This document shows positions 8,225-16,454 of a stretch of DNA of 64,000 nt, in pieces; position 1 is the stretch's first letter, and every line of letters starts with the position of its first letter. The translations under genes were made by a program, and so were the position numbers. Location of the stretch: contig NZ_AFPB01000174.1 in the NCBI RefSeq assembly GCF_000218485.1, forward strand, positions 1 through 64,000, in the 5' to 3' direction. The notes beneath the pieces were generated by a model. It worked only from the letters and a program-made list of their open reading frames with translations, did not search any database and was not told where the DNA came from. Origin of the DNA: Aquimarina agarivorans (GTDB lineage Bacteria > Bacteroidota > Bacteroidia > Flavobacteriales > Flavobacteriaceae).

Positions 8225-8629
8225 TTAAAAACGGATATTAAAAAATTCATAAATAAGTATCGGAAAAAAAGAAAACAATAAACAAACAGATAAGTATATG
8301 AATAAATAGATTACATGTTTTTTTTGTAGATTTTTAGGAACATTTTTAAATTCATCTAGAAAAAACTTCCATTTTTGTTTATGCCAAAAAAACACATATA
8401 AAAAAAGACTTGCTATTAATAATATTAAATATCCAGAATAAGTATCAAATTTTATTGGTATATAATATGATAATCCAAATAAGAACAAAATAAGTCCCGC
8501 ACCTATAAATAATATTGCAGTATGATGCGCATTGTATCGTTCTATAGCATATCTTCTATACATACTATAAGATATGAAAAATAAATAGCGTAAAAATTTT
8601 GGTGGATATAGTTTATCTATAAAACTCAT
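8225..8629 (-). CDS. Putative T6SS immunity membrane protein, paralogue 1 of 5
   Basis: A 134-aa paralogue starting 2 nt after the stop of the 422-aa candidate effector, so this is the most likely cognate immunity protein. It has YPPKFLRYLFFISYSMYRRY, A-I-E-R-Y-N-A-H-H-T-A-I-L, three hydrophobic helices and F-F-W-H-K-Q-K-W-K-F-F-L-D-E-F. Strict features across all five paralogues are R-Y-L-F, Y-R, E-R, A-H and T-A-I-L. Multi-pass immunity proteins are usual against colicin-like pore formers, which agrees with the hydrophobic hairpin in the neighbour. I do not recognise a named family. Confidence 0.6.
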   Translation of the reverse strand: MSFIDKLYPPKFLRYLFFISYSMYRRYAIERYNAHHTAILFIGAGLILFLFGLSYYIPIKFDTYSGYLILLIASLFLYVFFWHKQKWKFFLDEFKNVPKNLQKKHVIYLFIYLSVCLLFSFFPILIYEFFNIRF

Positions 8630-8631
8630 AA

Positions 8632-9900
8632 TTATTTAAAATCACTGGTAAACAATTTTTTTGATTCTATATAGGTATTATCACGTTGGACTATTCTTTG
8701 TTCTCTAAAATGTTTTTTTGTTTCCGGAACTGCCATATTCATTTCATATTCAAAAATAACATCGTCTAATTTTAATCTACCATTATTAATTCTATTTAAA
8801 TGCATTTCTACTGCTTCTGCTGTTGTAAATCCAGAAGCTTGCCCTAAATCGCCTAATTCAGATTCACTCATTACTAAAAAATAAGTACCCGAAATTACCC
8901 AACCATATATTGGTACAAATGCAATAACACTTATTATAATATCTATTCCATTTCGAATATAAACTGCATTTCTATTTGAATCATTATAATCATAAGCAGA
9001 TTTTATGTTACTAGAACTAAATCCTATTGAAAATAGAGAAAAAACACCACCTGCTAATTTTGCGTTTGCCGCACTTTTTAAGAGTTTTGAATTACGCTGA
9101 TTAGACCAATGCTTACTAACCCTTAACTGTTGTTTTTTGAAACCATTTATTTCTTTCTCTATATCTTGAAAGTTATGCCAATTTCCACTTTTAGCTTGCC
9201 ATTTTCCGTCAATAAATGTTTTGTTAAATAAATTAATAGATTCTTTATAATTTGATTTTCCTAAAAAATATGCCTCTAATGTTCCTAAAATAGTACCTGT
9301 ATACCCGTTTGCACTTTCCCAATCAAAACCTTCATCAGTATGCTCCATTCGGCGCTGCGGATAAAAACCATAGCCGTATTGTTTGGGATCAAATAAATGA
9401 GGCGTTAATACGTAATCATCTTGGTAACGCAAAGTTTTTCCATTTTTAGGATCATAAGCACTTACCGCCATTACAGGTGTACCGTTAAAATCATTTTTTA
9501 ACTCTACGGTAATTCTTGATTCTTTACTAAAATCAAACCATAAGGTAGTTTGCGGATCATATACCGAATAGCCGTTAAAAGTTTCTTTAACATATTTTTT
9601 ATGTAAATCATTTTCAGGTTTAGAAGGAATCCTTTGTGCCTGCGCGCGTAGTGATTCATAAATGTTACGGTCCGGAGCTGTATCGGCACCGTGCCGCATA
9701 GCTAAGTCCACGTTATATAATGCCTCTGATAATTCGGTTCTGGTATTGTCCAGTTCAAACTTTAAATGTGATCCAAGTTCATTAAGTACATTCTGGGAAT
9801 TACAACTACCCGGATGAATCCTTGACTTTGAATTCTCTATACATTGTTTAAGTATTTTATCAAAATCTGTTAAACTATGATTGTTTATTTTAACTTTCAT
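8632..9900 (-). CDS. Candidate T6SS effector, possibly pore-forming
   Basis: A 422-aa protein without signal peptide, encoded 11 nt downstream of an Hcp gene and immediately upstream of the five immunity-like paralogues. Residues 1-280 are soluble and unrecognised. Residues about 282-297 are moderately hydrophobic, and 318-344 form a long hydrophobic segment with a central P-I-Y-G turn (VIAFVPIYGWVISGTYF), a helical-hairpin pattern seen in pore-forming toxins. The last 38 residues are duplicated as a remnant at 7568-7684. The effector role follows from context (Hcp upstream, membrane immunity candidates downstream); the pore-forming mechanism is a hypothesis from hydrophobicity alone. Confidence 0.6.
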   Translation of the reverse strand: MKVKINNHSLTDFDKILKQCIENSKSRIHPGSCNSQNVLNELGSHLKFELDNTRTELSEALYNVDLAMRHGADTAPDRNIYESLRAQAQRIPSKPENDLHKKYVKETFNGYSVYDPQTTLWFDFSKESRITVELKNDFNGTPVMAVSAYDPKNGKTLRYQDDYVLTPHLFDPKQYGYGFYPQRRMEHTDEGFDWESANGYTGTILGTLEAYFLGKSNYKESINLFNKTFIDGKWQAKSGNWHNFQDIEKEINGFKKQQLRVSKHWSNQRNSKLLKSAANAKLAGGVFSLFSIGFSSSNIKSAYDYNDSNRNAVYIRNGIDIIISVIAFVPIYGWVISGTYFLVMSESELGDLGQASGFTTAEAVEMHLNRINNGRLKLDDVIFEYEMNMAVPETKKHFREQRIVQRDNTYIESKKLFTSDFK

Positions 9901-9911
9901 AATTACAACTC

Positions 9912-10313
9912 TTAACTGTTTGTCTGACCCCAGTTGTTTTTTAAAGTAGCGTCACCGTTCAAGTTAATTTCTTCGGCAACAATGCTAACAGTCATAAGTA
10001 ACGGCTGATTATTATTATCATCAAAATTACCCGTTATATTGGTACAATAAGCATTTTTAAAGTCAATTGCCAATTCTTTAGACATGGCATCGTGTTTATA
10101 AAAAATAACGGTACCATCTTTAGTTTGTGTAGGACTAAACATCCAATGTGCTAATTGAAGATTTCTGCCCATGTTTAACGTAACATTTAATAATCCGCCT
10201 AACGGGTTTCCATTAGGTTTTAAATTACTACCCATAGGTTGGGTAAAATTAAAATTACAATTAATAATCTTGTATGAATTACCATCAATTTCAAGTGAAG
10301 CTTTAAAAGACAT
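9912..10313 (-). CDS. tssD: Hcp/TssD family needle protein, second copy
   Basis: A 133-aa protein of the Bacteroidetes TssD type, the tube subunit of the T6SS needle. It starts SFKASLEIDG and keeps the family pattern: a 'Y-x-I-x-x-C-x-F-x-F-x-Q' strand, then P-x-G-x-P-x-G-G, and 'LAHWMF' about halfway. It differs strongly from the first copy (10486-10872) and is followed after 11 nt by the candidate effector, so it may be a specialised carrier whose lumen recruits that effector. It also aligns with the N-terminal domain of the 580-aa Hcp-effector fusion at 45737-47479. Confidence 0.85.
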   Translation of the reverse strand: MSFKASLEIDGNSYKIINCNFNFTQPMGSNLKPNGNPLGGLLNVTLNMGRNLQLAHWMFSPTQTKDGTVIFYKHDAMSKELAIDFKNAYCTNITGNFDDNNNQPLLMTVSIVAEEINLNGDATLKNNWGQTNS

Positions 10314-10425
10314 ATAATTTTTTTTTGGAAAGGATATTAATACTATAAATAGTTAAGTCAAAATTTAATGAGTGAATGAACTAAATTTATAAATAGATGT
10401 TACAATATAATGAGTTAAAAATTAA

Positions 10426-10458
10426 AAAGGGAACAAATTAATTAAAATTGCCCCCTTT
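10426..10458 (-). terminator. Hairpin terminator or attenuator after the first Hcp gene
   Basis: In the minus-strand RNA, AAAGGGGGCAA pairs with TTGTTCCCTTT (11 bp including two G-T pairs, 11-nt loop), followed by a T-rich tract. It lies 28 nt after the stop of tssD at 10486 and before the second tssD, so it can separate abundant Hcp expression from the effector genes downstream. Confidence 0.65.
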
Positions 10459-10485
10459 AAAATTGTTTTTGATGTTATAATCAAA

Positions 10486-10872
10486 TTACACCCATTCGTT
10501 AACATGCTCTCCGTTACCCACTGCGATTTCGCGTGCTGAAATAGTGATTTTTTCAGTCATTGGGTTTTTACCAGTAGCATCAAAATTTTCAGTATATTTC
10601 ACTGCATAAGCATCAGTGAAGTTTAATTCTTTAGAAGTTGCTTCCGTATCTCTTTTTAAGAATACAATAGAGCCACTTCTCATTTCGAAATTGTTGAACA
10701 TCCAGTCAGATAAACTAGTATCTGATGTAGATTCAACCTCAATAGTAATCATTCCACCACGTGTTACAGAAGATGGACGACCTGTAGCATCAGTTTCCTG
10801 ACTTAAACCATAGTGACAGTTTAATACGTTGAACTCTTTTCCTGCTACTTTTAATTTTGCTTTAAAAGACAT
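10486..10872 (-). CDS. tssD: Hcp/TssD needle protein, main copy
   Basis: A 128-aa TssD-type protein: SFKAKLKVAGKEFNVLNCHY at the N-terminus, a Gly-rich turn (TRGGMITIEVES), 'LSDWMFNNFEMRSGSIVFLK' in the middle and 'MTEKITISAREIAVG' near the end. These match the Bacteroidetes Hcp fold that stacks as hexamers into the T6SS tube. It is the first visible gene of the leftward T6SS cluster and has its own terminator-like hairpin, consistent with needing far more copies than the genes after it. Confidence 0.9.
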   Translation of the reverse strand: MSFKAKLKVAGKEFNVLNCHYGLSQETDATGRPSSVTRGGMITIEVESTSDTSLSDWMFNNFEMRSGSIVFLKRDTEATSKELNFTDAYAVKYTENFDATGKNPMTEKITISAREIAVGNGEHVNEWV

Positions 10873-11189
10873 AATAAAAATTTTTAATAATTATAATAAT
10901 AAACGTGAATTATTCACCGCTTAAATATATAATTATAATTTAATAATAAAAACAAAAAATGTTTGAAATCAATTACTTATCAAAACTATCCATCTACAGT
11001 GCTTGATAAGTTTACCGATAAATTCAAATGAACCCAATGATCAAAACATTCCAAAGTAGCTGTTTCCAAAAAGGCGACAAAAAAAACGAAAGTCCTGATG
11101 GCTAATGATGCCTATGGGTTTAATGGGAATTTGTAATGATGAAGTGTTGCTTCTAAAAAGCAAAATCAACTAAGATCAAATTGTTAATG
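10873..11189. other. Intergenic, nothing recognised
   Basis: About 317 nt between the Hcp gene and the DUF3024 gene. The first 100 nt next to tssD are very AT-rich and are the likely place for the T6SS promoter. The rest has slightly higher GC and short broken frames on the minus strand, but I could not assign a parent gene. Confidence 0.4.
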
Positions 11190-11534
11190 TTAGCCGAAAA
11201 AACAATGTAATTTATCTTCTTTAATGATTTGTAATACTTCCTGTAAGCTTTCGGAATCACTGAGTTCTGGATAAAGTTCCCATTCACCAGAGCTGTGCAT
11301 CCAGTAAAGTTTCCAAACTTTTTGAGATTTTACATACCGAATTTTGGCAAAAGGAAATTCCATTTTTTTAGAAGCATCCATCCAATCAGGGCGAATTTCA
11401 GAAAATTCATAAGCTTTACTAACCAACTTGTAACCGATATCTATTTGATCCCTTTTTTCAGCAGGAGGCCTTAGTTCTTCAATAAAAGAATCTATAATGG
11501 CTTTATTGAAATCTACTATTTTTGAAGCATCCAT
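11190..11534 (-). CDS. DUF3024-domain protein
   Basis: A 114-aa soluble protein. The C-terminal half has the DUF3024 pattern: 'RPDW-x-D-x-S-K-K-M-E-x-P-x-A-K-I-R-Y-V-K', then 'VWKLYWM' and 'W-x-L-Y-P'. No catalytic residues are known for the family and no function is established. It stands alone between the T6SS cluster and a tRNA gene. Confidence 0.75.
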   Translation of the reverse strand: MDASKIVDFNKAIIDSFIEELRPPAEKRDQIDIGYKLVSKAYEFSEIRPDWMDASKKMEFPFAKIRYVKSQKVWKLYWMHSSGEWELYPELSDSESLQEVLQIIKEDKLHCFFG

Positions 11535-11745
11535 TTGCAGAAAATTTAGAGATTGAATTTTATAAATCTATTCAAAAGTAAGCAAACTCCCTGAATCCGA
11601 AAATTAGAAAAAGAATCCTTGATACTCTTGTAGTATGGAGCAGGTTTCTTTTCAAAATTACAAACTGTCATTGACTCCATAGCGACACTAACTGCAAAGC
11701 ATTTAAAAAGACTTGAAAAACGGGCAAATTCTCCTAGAAACTAAA

Positions 11746-11776
11746 AAAGAGCTACGTTAATAAAACGTAACTCTTT
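11746..11776 (-). terminator. Terminator after the tRNA gene
   Basis: A 13-bp stem (AAAGAGTTACGTT with AACGTAGCTCTTT, one G-T pair, 5-nt loop) ends in a run of six T on the minus strand, 11 nt downstream of the tRNA. Confidence 0.8.
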
Positions 11777-11787
11777 GATTATTAGCG

Positions 11788-11861
11788 TGGCCCCACATGG
11801 GCTCGAACCATGGACTTTCTGATTATGAGTCAGATACTCTAACCAACTGAGTTATAGGGCC
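11788..11861 (-). tRNA. tRNA with CAU anticodon (Met, or Ile2)
   Basis: A 74-nt cloverleaf on the minus strand: acceptor GGCCCTA pairs with TGGGGCC (one T-G pair), discriminator A, D-loop AGTTGGTTA, anticodon stem TCTGA/TCAGA with loop CTCATAA, and T-arm CATGG/CCATG with TTCGAGC. The anticodon is CAT. The CCA end is not encoded. It is not the initiator type (no C1-A72 mismatch). Elongator Met and the lysidine-modified Ile2 tRNA share this anticodon and I cannot separate them here. Confidence 0.95.
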
Positions 11862-12025
11862 AGAATTTTTATATCAAAAATGATTTAAAATTCGGATTGC
11901 AAATGTATATAAATGCAACAAAGCTTCCAAATAATATATGCTATTTTATATGTAATTTGTTTAATCGTCTATTTAGGCTTTAAAATTGAAATTACTTGTA
12001 AGCTTAAAAGCTGTATTTTTGCAGT

Positions 12026-12418
12026 ATGGAAACAAATAGACAGAAAAAAATTGCAGGGGTACTGCAAAAGGATATTGCCGATGTTATCAGTCAGGCACTT
12101 CGTGAAGGAGGGGTTAATGGAGTATTAGTTTCTGTAACAAAAGTTACCGTTACTACTGATTTATCTATTTCCAAGGTGTACATGAGTGTTTTTCCGCATA
12201 CGGAGGCGGAAAAAGTGCTTGCAGATGTGACTGAAGTAAAGTCGCAAATAAAGCATCAAGTAGCTTTAAAAACAAAAAATCAATTGAGGCGAATGCCTGA
12301 ATTAGAATTTTTTATTGATGATTCTTTAGAGTATATTGAGCGTATCGATGAGGCGGTAAAAGGAACTGAAAACCCAATTTACGATACCAACTTGTTGGAA
12401 AAACGCAAAAAGAAATAA
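12026..12418 (+). CDS. rbfA: 30S ribosome-binding factor A
   Basis: A 130-aa RbfA, a KH-fold cold-shock factor that matures the 3' region of 16S rRNA in the 30S subunit. The typical opening 'TNRQKKIAGVLQKDIADVIS', the strand 'GVLVSVTKVTVTTDLS..KVYMSVFP' and 'LRRMPELEFFIDDSLEYIERID' match the family, and length is normal. It is 4 nt from the following permease gene, so the two are probably co-transcribed. Confidence 0.95.
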   Translation: METNRQKKIAGVLQKDIADVISQALREGGVNGVLVSVTKVTVTTDLSISKVYMSVFPHTEAEKVLADVTEVKSQIKHQVALKTKNQLRRMPELEFFIDDSLEYIERIDEAVKGTENPIYDTNLLEKRKKK

Positions 12419-12422
12419 GTAG

Positions 12423-13625
12423 TTGAAATTTCCACTGTATATAGCAAAAAGGTATTTGTTTTCTCGTGGTTCTACACAGGCAATAAATATAATTACTGCC
12501 ATTGCAGCTGTGGGAATTATTGTAGGTGCTCTGAGTCTATTTGTAGTACTTTCCGCCTTTGATGGATTAAAAAATCTTCACTTGGAATACACTTCCATTG
12601 CTGATCCGGATGTTAAAGTTTATGCCGCGCAAGGAAAATTCTTTGAATTTACTGAAGCCCAAAAACAACAAATCGCTTCTATAAAAGGGCTAACTTCATT
12701 TTCAAGTATTGTTGAAAATCAAGTTATTTTAAATTTTAAACAAAAAAGACAAAATGCTATTATAAAAGGTGTGGACGCTAATTATGTCAATGTCATTGCT
12801 GTGGATAGCATATTAGATTACGGAAATTGGTTTGACGGAAAAGAATTTTATATTGTTTTAGGCAATCAAATAAGCAATGTATTAAGTATTGGGATTAACA
12901 ATTATGAAACACCGCTGGATTTAGTCATGCCTAAAGCAGGTAAAGGGCAAATAACCAATTTAATGGATGCTTTTCGGACTGAAAAAGTAATTGTGAGTGG
13001 TATTTATCAGTTGACCAACGAAATGGATAAAAAATATGCGTTCACTTCTATTACTTTAGCGCGTAAATTATTGAATTTAGATAAAAATAAAGTCTCGCAT
13101 ATTGAGGCACGACTTGCTCCCGATGCAAATTATGGCTTTATCCGCACCAGGTTAACTGAAATATTAGGACCTGATGTGGTTATAAAAAGTCGCATCCAGT
13201 TAAATGATGCCATGTACAAAATGTTAAATACCGAAAATTTAATAGTTTATTTACTATTTACACTTGTACTTATTGTAGCGCTTTTTAGCTTAATCGGTGC
13301 TATGATTATGATGATTATTGATAAAAAGCGCAACCTACAAACCTTACATAAACTTGGTGCTAGCTTAAAAAAAATACGACTTATCTTTTTTTTGCAAGGA
13401 ATGTTAATGACAATTCTAGGGGGCTTGTTAGGTGTTTTTTTAGGGGTTATTTTAATAAAAATACAACAAGCTACAAGTTTGGTAATGATAACACCAAGTT
13501 TGGCTTACCCAACAAAACTAAATTTTTTAAACGGAGTTATAGTATTGGGAACACTTTATGTATTAGGTATAATTGCCTCAAGCATTGCCTCACTTAGCAT
13601 AAAAAAAGAGATTTTGGTGGGTTAA
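12423..13625 (+). CDS. FtsX/LolE-type ABC transporter permease
   Basis: A 400-aa protein with the MacB/LolCE/FtsX permease layout: one N-terminal helix (about 21-46, 'INIITAIAAVGIIVGALSLFVV'), a periplasmic domain of about 210 residues, then three C-terminal helices (about 276-303, 320-352 and 365-390). The N-terminal sequence 'IAKRYLFS' is typical of lipoprotein-releasing permeases. The start is a TTG 4 nt after rbfA. No ATPase partner is adjacent, which is common in Bacteroidetes. It probably takes part in lipoprotein release or a related mechanotransmission step. Confidence 0.8.
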   Translation: MKFPLYIAKRYLFSRGSTQAINIITAIAAVGIIVGALSLFVVLSAFDGLKNLHLEYTSIADPDVKVYAAQGKFFEFTEAQKQQIASIKGLTSFSSIVENQVILNFKQKRQNAIIKGVDANYVNVIAVDSILDYGNWFDGKEFYIVLGNQISNVLSIGINNYETPLDLVMPKAGKGQITNLMDAFRTEKVIVSGIYQLTNEMDKKYAFTSITLARKLLNLDKNKVSHIEARLAPDANYGFIRTRLTEILGPDVVIKSRIQLNDAMYKMLNTENLIVYLLFTLVLIVALFSLIGAMIMMIIDKKRNLQTLHKLGASLKKIRLIFFLQGMLMTILGGLLGVFLGVILIKIQQATSLVMITPSLAYPTKLNFLNGVIVLGTLYVLGIIASSIASLSIKKEILVG

Positions 13626-13714
13626 CTTCTTTTGAAAAAAGATGCCGTTTTATTGAAAGAAGATTGGCTTCGACCAACAGCCTCTAACCTTCAACCCACT
13701 ACCTTTGTCCCCAG

Positions 13715-14638
13715 CTAATCGTTAAATGTCCACGCAATAATTCGACTCACTTTGTTGCCTTGTCCCATAGGGATTACTTTAAATGAGGCAGCTTCGGCTT
13801 CCTTTAATGCTTTTTTTAAGGGGCGAATGTTCTCTTTTTTTGAAACTAAAGAGCTAAACCAAGTACAGTTGTTTTTATAATTTCTACTTTGGAAAATGAT
13901 ATTTTTTATAAATTTCAGTTCGCCACCATCACACCAAAGTTCATTGTGCTGTCCGCCAAAATTTAATTCTGGGTTTTCTATTTCCTTACCTGTTAAGTTT
14001 TTTAGTTTTCTGAAATTACTACTTAAAGCCGCTTCTGCGGAAGCGTGGAAAGGAGGATTACAAATACTAACGGTAATATGCTCATCATCGGCTAAAATAT
14101 CTCTAAAAATAGAGTTTGGATTGCCTTGCAGGCGTAAATCAACCTTGTCTTTTAACTGCGGGTTTTTGCTTACTATATTTTTTGCAGAAGCTAAAGCAAC
14201 TTCCGAAATATCGGAACCAATAAATGACCATCCATATTCGCTATTTCCAATAATGGGGTACACACAATTAGCACCTACACCAATATCTAAACATATGGTT
14301 TTTTCTCCTTTTGGGATTTCGTTATTGTGATGCTCAGCCAATAAATCGGCTATGTAGTGTATGTAATCCGCTCTTCCAGGAATAGGGGAGCATAAATGAC
14401 CTTCGGGAATATCCCAAAAATTGATGTTATAATAGTGTTTCAATAACGCACTATTCAATGCTTTTACGCCAGTAGGATTTGAAAAATCAATAGACAAATC
14501 TCCGTATTGATTAGGTCTAACAAATTCTTTTAGTGCAGGTAATGCGGTTGTTAATACATCAAAATCGTAACGTTCAATATGTTTATTCCTGGGATGTAAA
14601 TTTGCTTTTTTATTGGTTTTCGGTTTTTTTGTTATCAT
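13715..14638 (-). CDS. rlmF: 23S rRNA (adenine(1618)-N6)-methyltransferase
   Basis: RlmF adds m6A at position 1618 of 23S rRNA, using SAM. The protein has 'LHPRNKH' at the N-terminus, the SAM-binding 'CLDIGVGANCVYP' and the N6-amino methyltransferase motif 'NPPFHAS'. A 'FGGQHNELWCDGGE' block is also characteristic of the family. I chose the ATG at 14638 (MITKKP) because the upstream extension to 14680 does not look like family sequence. It is convergent with the upstream permease gene and co-directional with dusB. Confidence 0.92.
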   Translation of the reverse strand: MITKKPKTNKKANLHPRNKHIERYDFDVLTTALPALKEFVRPNQYGDLSIDFSNPTGVKALNSALLKHYYNINFWDIPEGHLCSPIPGRADYIHYIADLLAEHHNNEIPKGEKTICLDIGVGANCVYPIIGNSEYGWSFIGSDISEVALASAKNIVSKNPQLKDKVDLRLQGNPNSIFRDILADDEHITVSICNPPFHASAEAALSSNFRKLKNLTGKEIENPELNFGGQHNELWCDGGELKFIKNIIFQSRNYKNNCTWFSSLVSKKENIRPLKKALKEAEAASFKVIPMGQGNKVSRIIAWTFND

Positions 14639-14732
14639 GATAATTTTGTTTTGTATAATTAATCCATGATTTAAAACCACAAATTGGAAATCGTATTATT
14701 GTTATAATTTGATTAATGAATTTTAAACAGTA

Positions 14733-15722
14733 CTAAAAAGTATATGCTGCAAAGCGTTCATTAATTTCATCAAGGATGCTAAAAACGTCCTCGGGTGGAT
14801 CAGTGGTAACTAATCGCTGGCGGTAGGGTTTAATATCCCGAATTCCTTTAAAATAGTTGGTGTAATGCCTGCGGGTTTCTACAATACCTAATTTTTCACC
14901 TTTCCAGCCTATGGACATTTCTAGATGGCGTTTGGCCACTTCAACACGTTCTGCAATAGTTGGTGGAGCTTTATGCTCTCCTGTTTCAAAAAAATGTTTT
15001 ACTTCATTAAAAAACCACGGATACCCAATACTTGCACGCCCAATCATAGCACCATCTAAACCGTATTGATCTCTCATTTCAACGGCGCGTTCAGGACTAT
15101 CCACATCGCCATTTCCAAATACGGGAATGTGCATGCGTTGGTTGTTTTTTACTTCGGCAATAGGTTTCCAATCGGCTTCACCTTTGTATAATTGTGCTCG
15201 GGTACGTCCGTGAATGGCAATGGATTTACAACCAACATCTTGTAGGCGTTCAGCAACTTCAACAATTCTGATAGAATCATGATCCCAGCCCAAACGTGTT
15301 TTTACAGTTACGGGCAAGTGCGTATGCTTTACCATCGCCTCGGTAAGCTTTACCATAAGGTCAATATCCTTTAAAATACCAGCACCAGCACCTTTACTAA
15401 CCACTTTTTTAACAGGACAACCAAAATTGATATCAATAATATCAGGTTTGGAGGCTTCTACAATTTCTACCGATCGTAGCATGGAATCTAAATTGGCACC
15501 AAAAATTTGAATGCCTACTGGTCTTTCCTTTTCGTAAATATCCAGTTTCATTACACTTTTGGCGGCATCTCTAATTAATCCTTCCGAGGATATAAATTCA
15601 GTATACACTACATCAGCGCCCTGCTCTTTGCATAAAGCTCTAAAAGGGGGGTCACTTACATCTTCCATGGGTGCTAATAGCAATGGAAATTCACCTACAT
15701 CTATGTCGCCTATTTTTGCCAA
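14733..15722 (-). CDS. dusB: tRNA-dihydrouridine synthase B
   Basis: A 329-aa FMN-dependent TIM-barrel enzyme reducing uridines in the tRNA D-loop. Visible motifs are 'LAPMEDVSDPPFR' at the N-terminus, 'INFGCPVKKV' with the catalytic Cys at residue 102, 'VKTRLGW', 'IHGRTR' and 'FGNGDV'. Length is normal for DusB. It is preceded by a divergent debris region and is not obviously in an operon. Confidence 0.95.
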   Translation of the reverse strand: MAKIGDIDVGEFPLLLAPMEDVSDPPFRALCKEQGADVVYTEFISSEGLIRDAAKSVMKLDIYEKERPVGIQIFGANLDSMLRSVEIVEASKPDIIDINFGCPVKKVVSKGAGAGILKDIDLMVKLTEAMVKHTHLPVTVKTRLGWDHDSIRIVEVAERLQDVGCKSIAIHGRTRAQLYKGEADWKPIAEVKNNQRMHIPVFGNGDVDSPERAVEMRDQYGLDGAMIGRASIGYPWFFNEVKHFFETGEHKAPPTIAERVEVAKRHLEMSIGWKGEKLGIVETRRHYTNYFKGIRDIKPYRQRLVTTDPPEDVFSILDEINERFAAYTF

Positions 15723-15870
15723 TTGATATCGAAAATTATGGTTGTTGCAAAGGTATTACTTTTTAATTCGAAATCAAGGATGTAGGTATAAGTCCATAAC
15801 TTTAGAATAAATTCACTAATTTTTAAAAAAATTGTCACCAAATTTAAAAATAGATTCGTCGTAGTATTGT

Positions 15871-15996
15871 ATGAACCAATTAAATAAAACAAAAGTAAAA
15901 AAATTTATGTTAATTTTTACAGGTACCAGTTATGAAGAATTAGGCTTTTCGCCTGAAGAAATGCAAAACAGAATGGATAGATGGTCTCAATATTGA
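15871..15996 (+). pseudogene. N-terminal fragment of a YCII/DGPF-family protein
   Basis: A 41-codon frame reads 'KKFMLIFTGTSYEELGFSPE' followed by E-M-Q-N-R-M-D-R-W, the start of a YCII-domain (DGPF) protein of normally about 110-130 aa, then stops. Its stop overlaps the start of the sigma-factor fragment that follows, in another frame. In intact genomes such proteins are commonly encoded next to ECF42-type sigma factors, so an internal deletion has probably fused the two genes. Confidence 0.7.
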
Positions 15997-16160
15997 CACT
16001 TATTTTTGGATTGCAGCATTTAGAAACTATAGAAGATGCGGCACAAGATACCTTTATAAAAGCAACATTGAGCTGGCGCAATCACCGACCCGATAACCTA
16101 GAAGCTTGGTTAACAAAGGCTGCTAAAAATAGGGTGCTGGATTTGTTTACAGCGTTTTGA
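15993..16160 (+). pseudogene. Internal fragment of an ECF (ECF42-like) sigma factor
   Basis: A frame of 55 codons reads 'LIFGLQHLETIEDAAQDTF' then 'W-R-x-x-R-P-D-N-L-E-A-W-L' and 'AAKNRVLDLF' before a stop. This is sigma region 2 of the YCII-linked ECF type ('AED-x-V-Q-D-TF' and 'P-x-N-P-x-A-W-L'). Both the N-terminus and everything after region 2 are missing. Together with the YCII fragment it marks a deleted sigma/YCII operon. Confidence 0.7.
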
Positions 16161-16454
16161 CAAACACTGAAACATGTTTAAAATTCAGCTTTAGTACAAA
16201 TAGTTTTTTCCTCTGTATTGGCAGTGTATTCGTACTTTTTATAATGAAGTTTAGTAAAAGAGAGGGTTTCATATGAATTTGAACTATTGGAGCCATGGAG
16301 TAGATTTTTGTAAAGAAAGTGAGTTCGCATATAAATTTAAATCAGAAGATACTTTAAAAATATAAATAATTTAATGAAAAAGAATAAATATTATTTATTT
16401 CGTAATTTTTTATTTTGTAAATTAGTTATTGCTTGATAACTAATTCAAAATATT

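Noticed and set aside
12001-12026. TATTTTTG promoter -7 match just before rbfA
   Set aside because: It would put the transcript start at the start codon, and no -33 element has the right spacing.
11913-12128. 71-codon frame overlapping the rbfA start
   Set aside because: Out of frame with rbfA and without any recognisable sequence; the rbfA start at 12026 is well supported.
15710-15892. 60-codon minus-strand frame upstream of dusB
   Set aside because: AT-rich, no recognisable pattern, overlaps the dusB start and the YCII fragment region.
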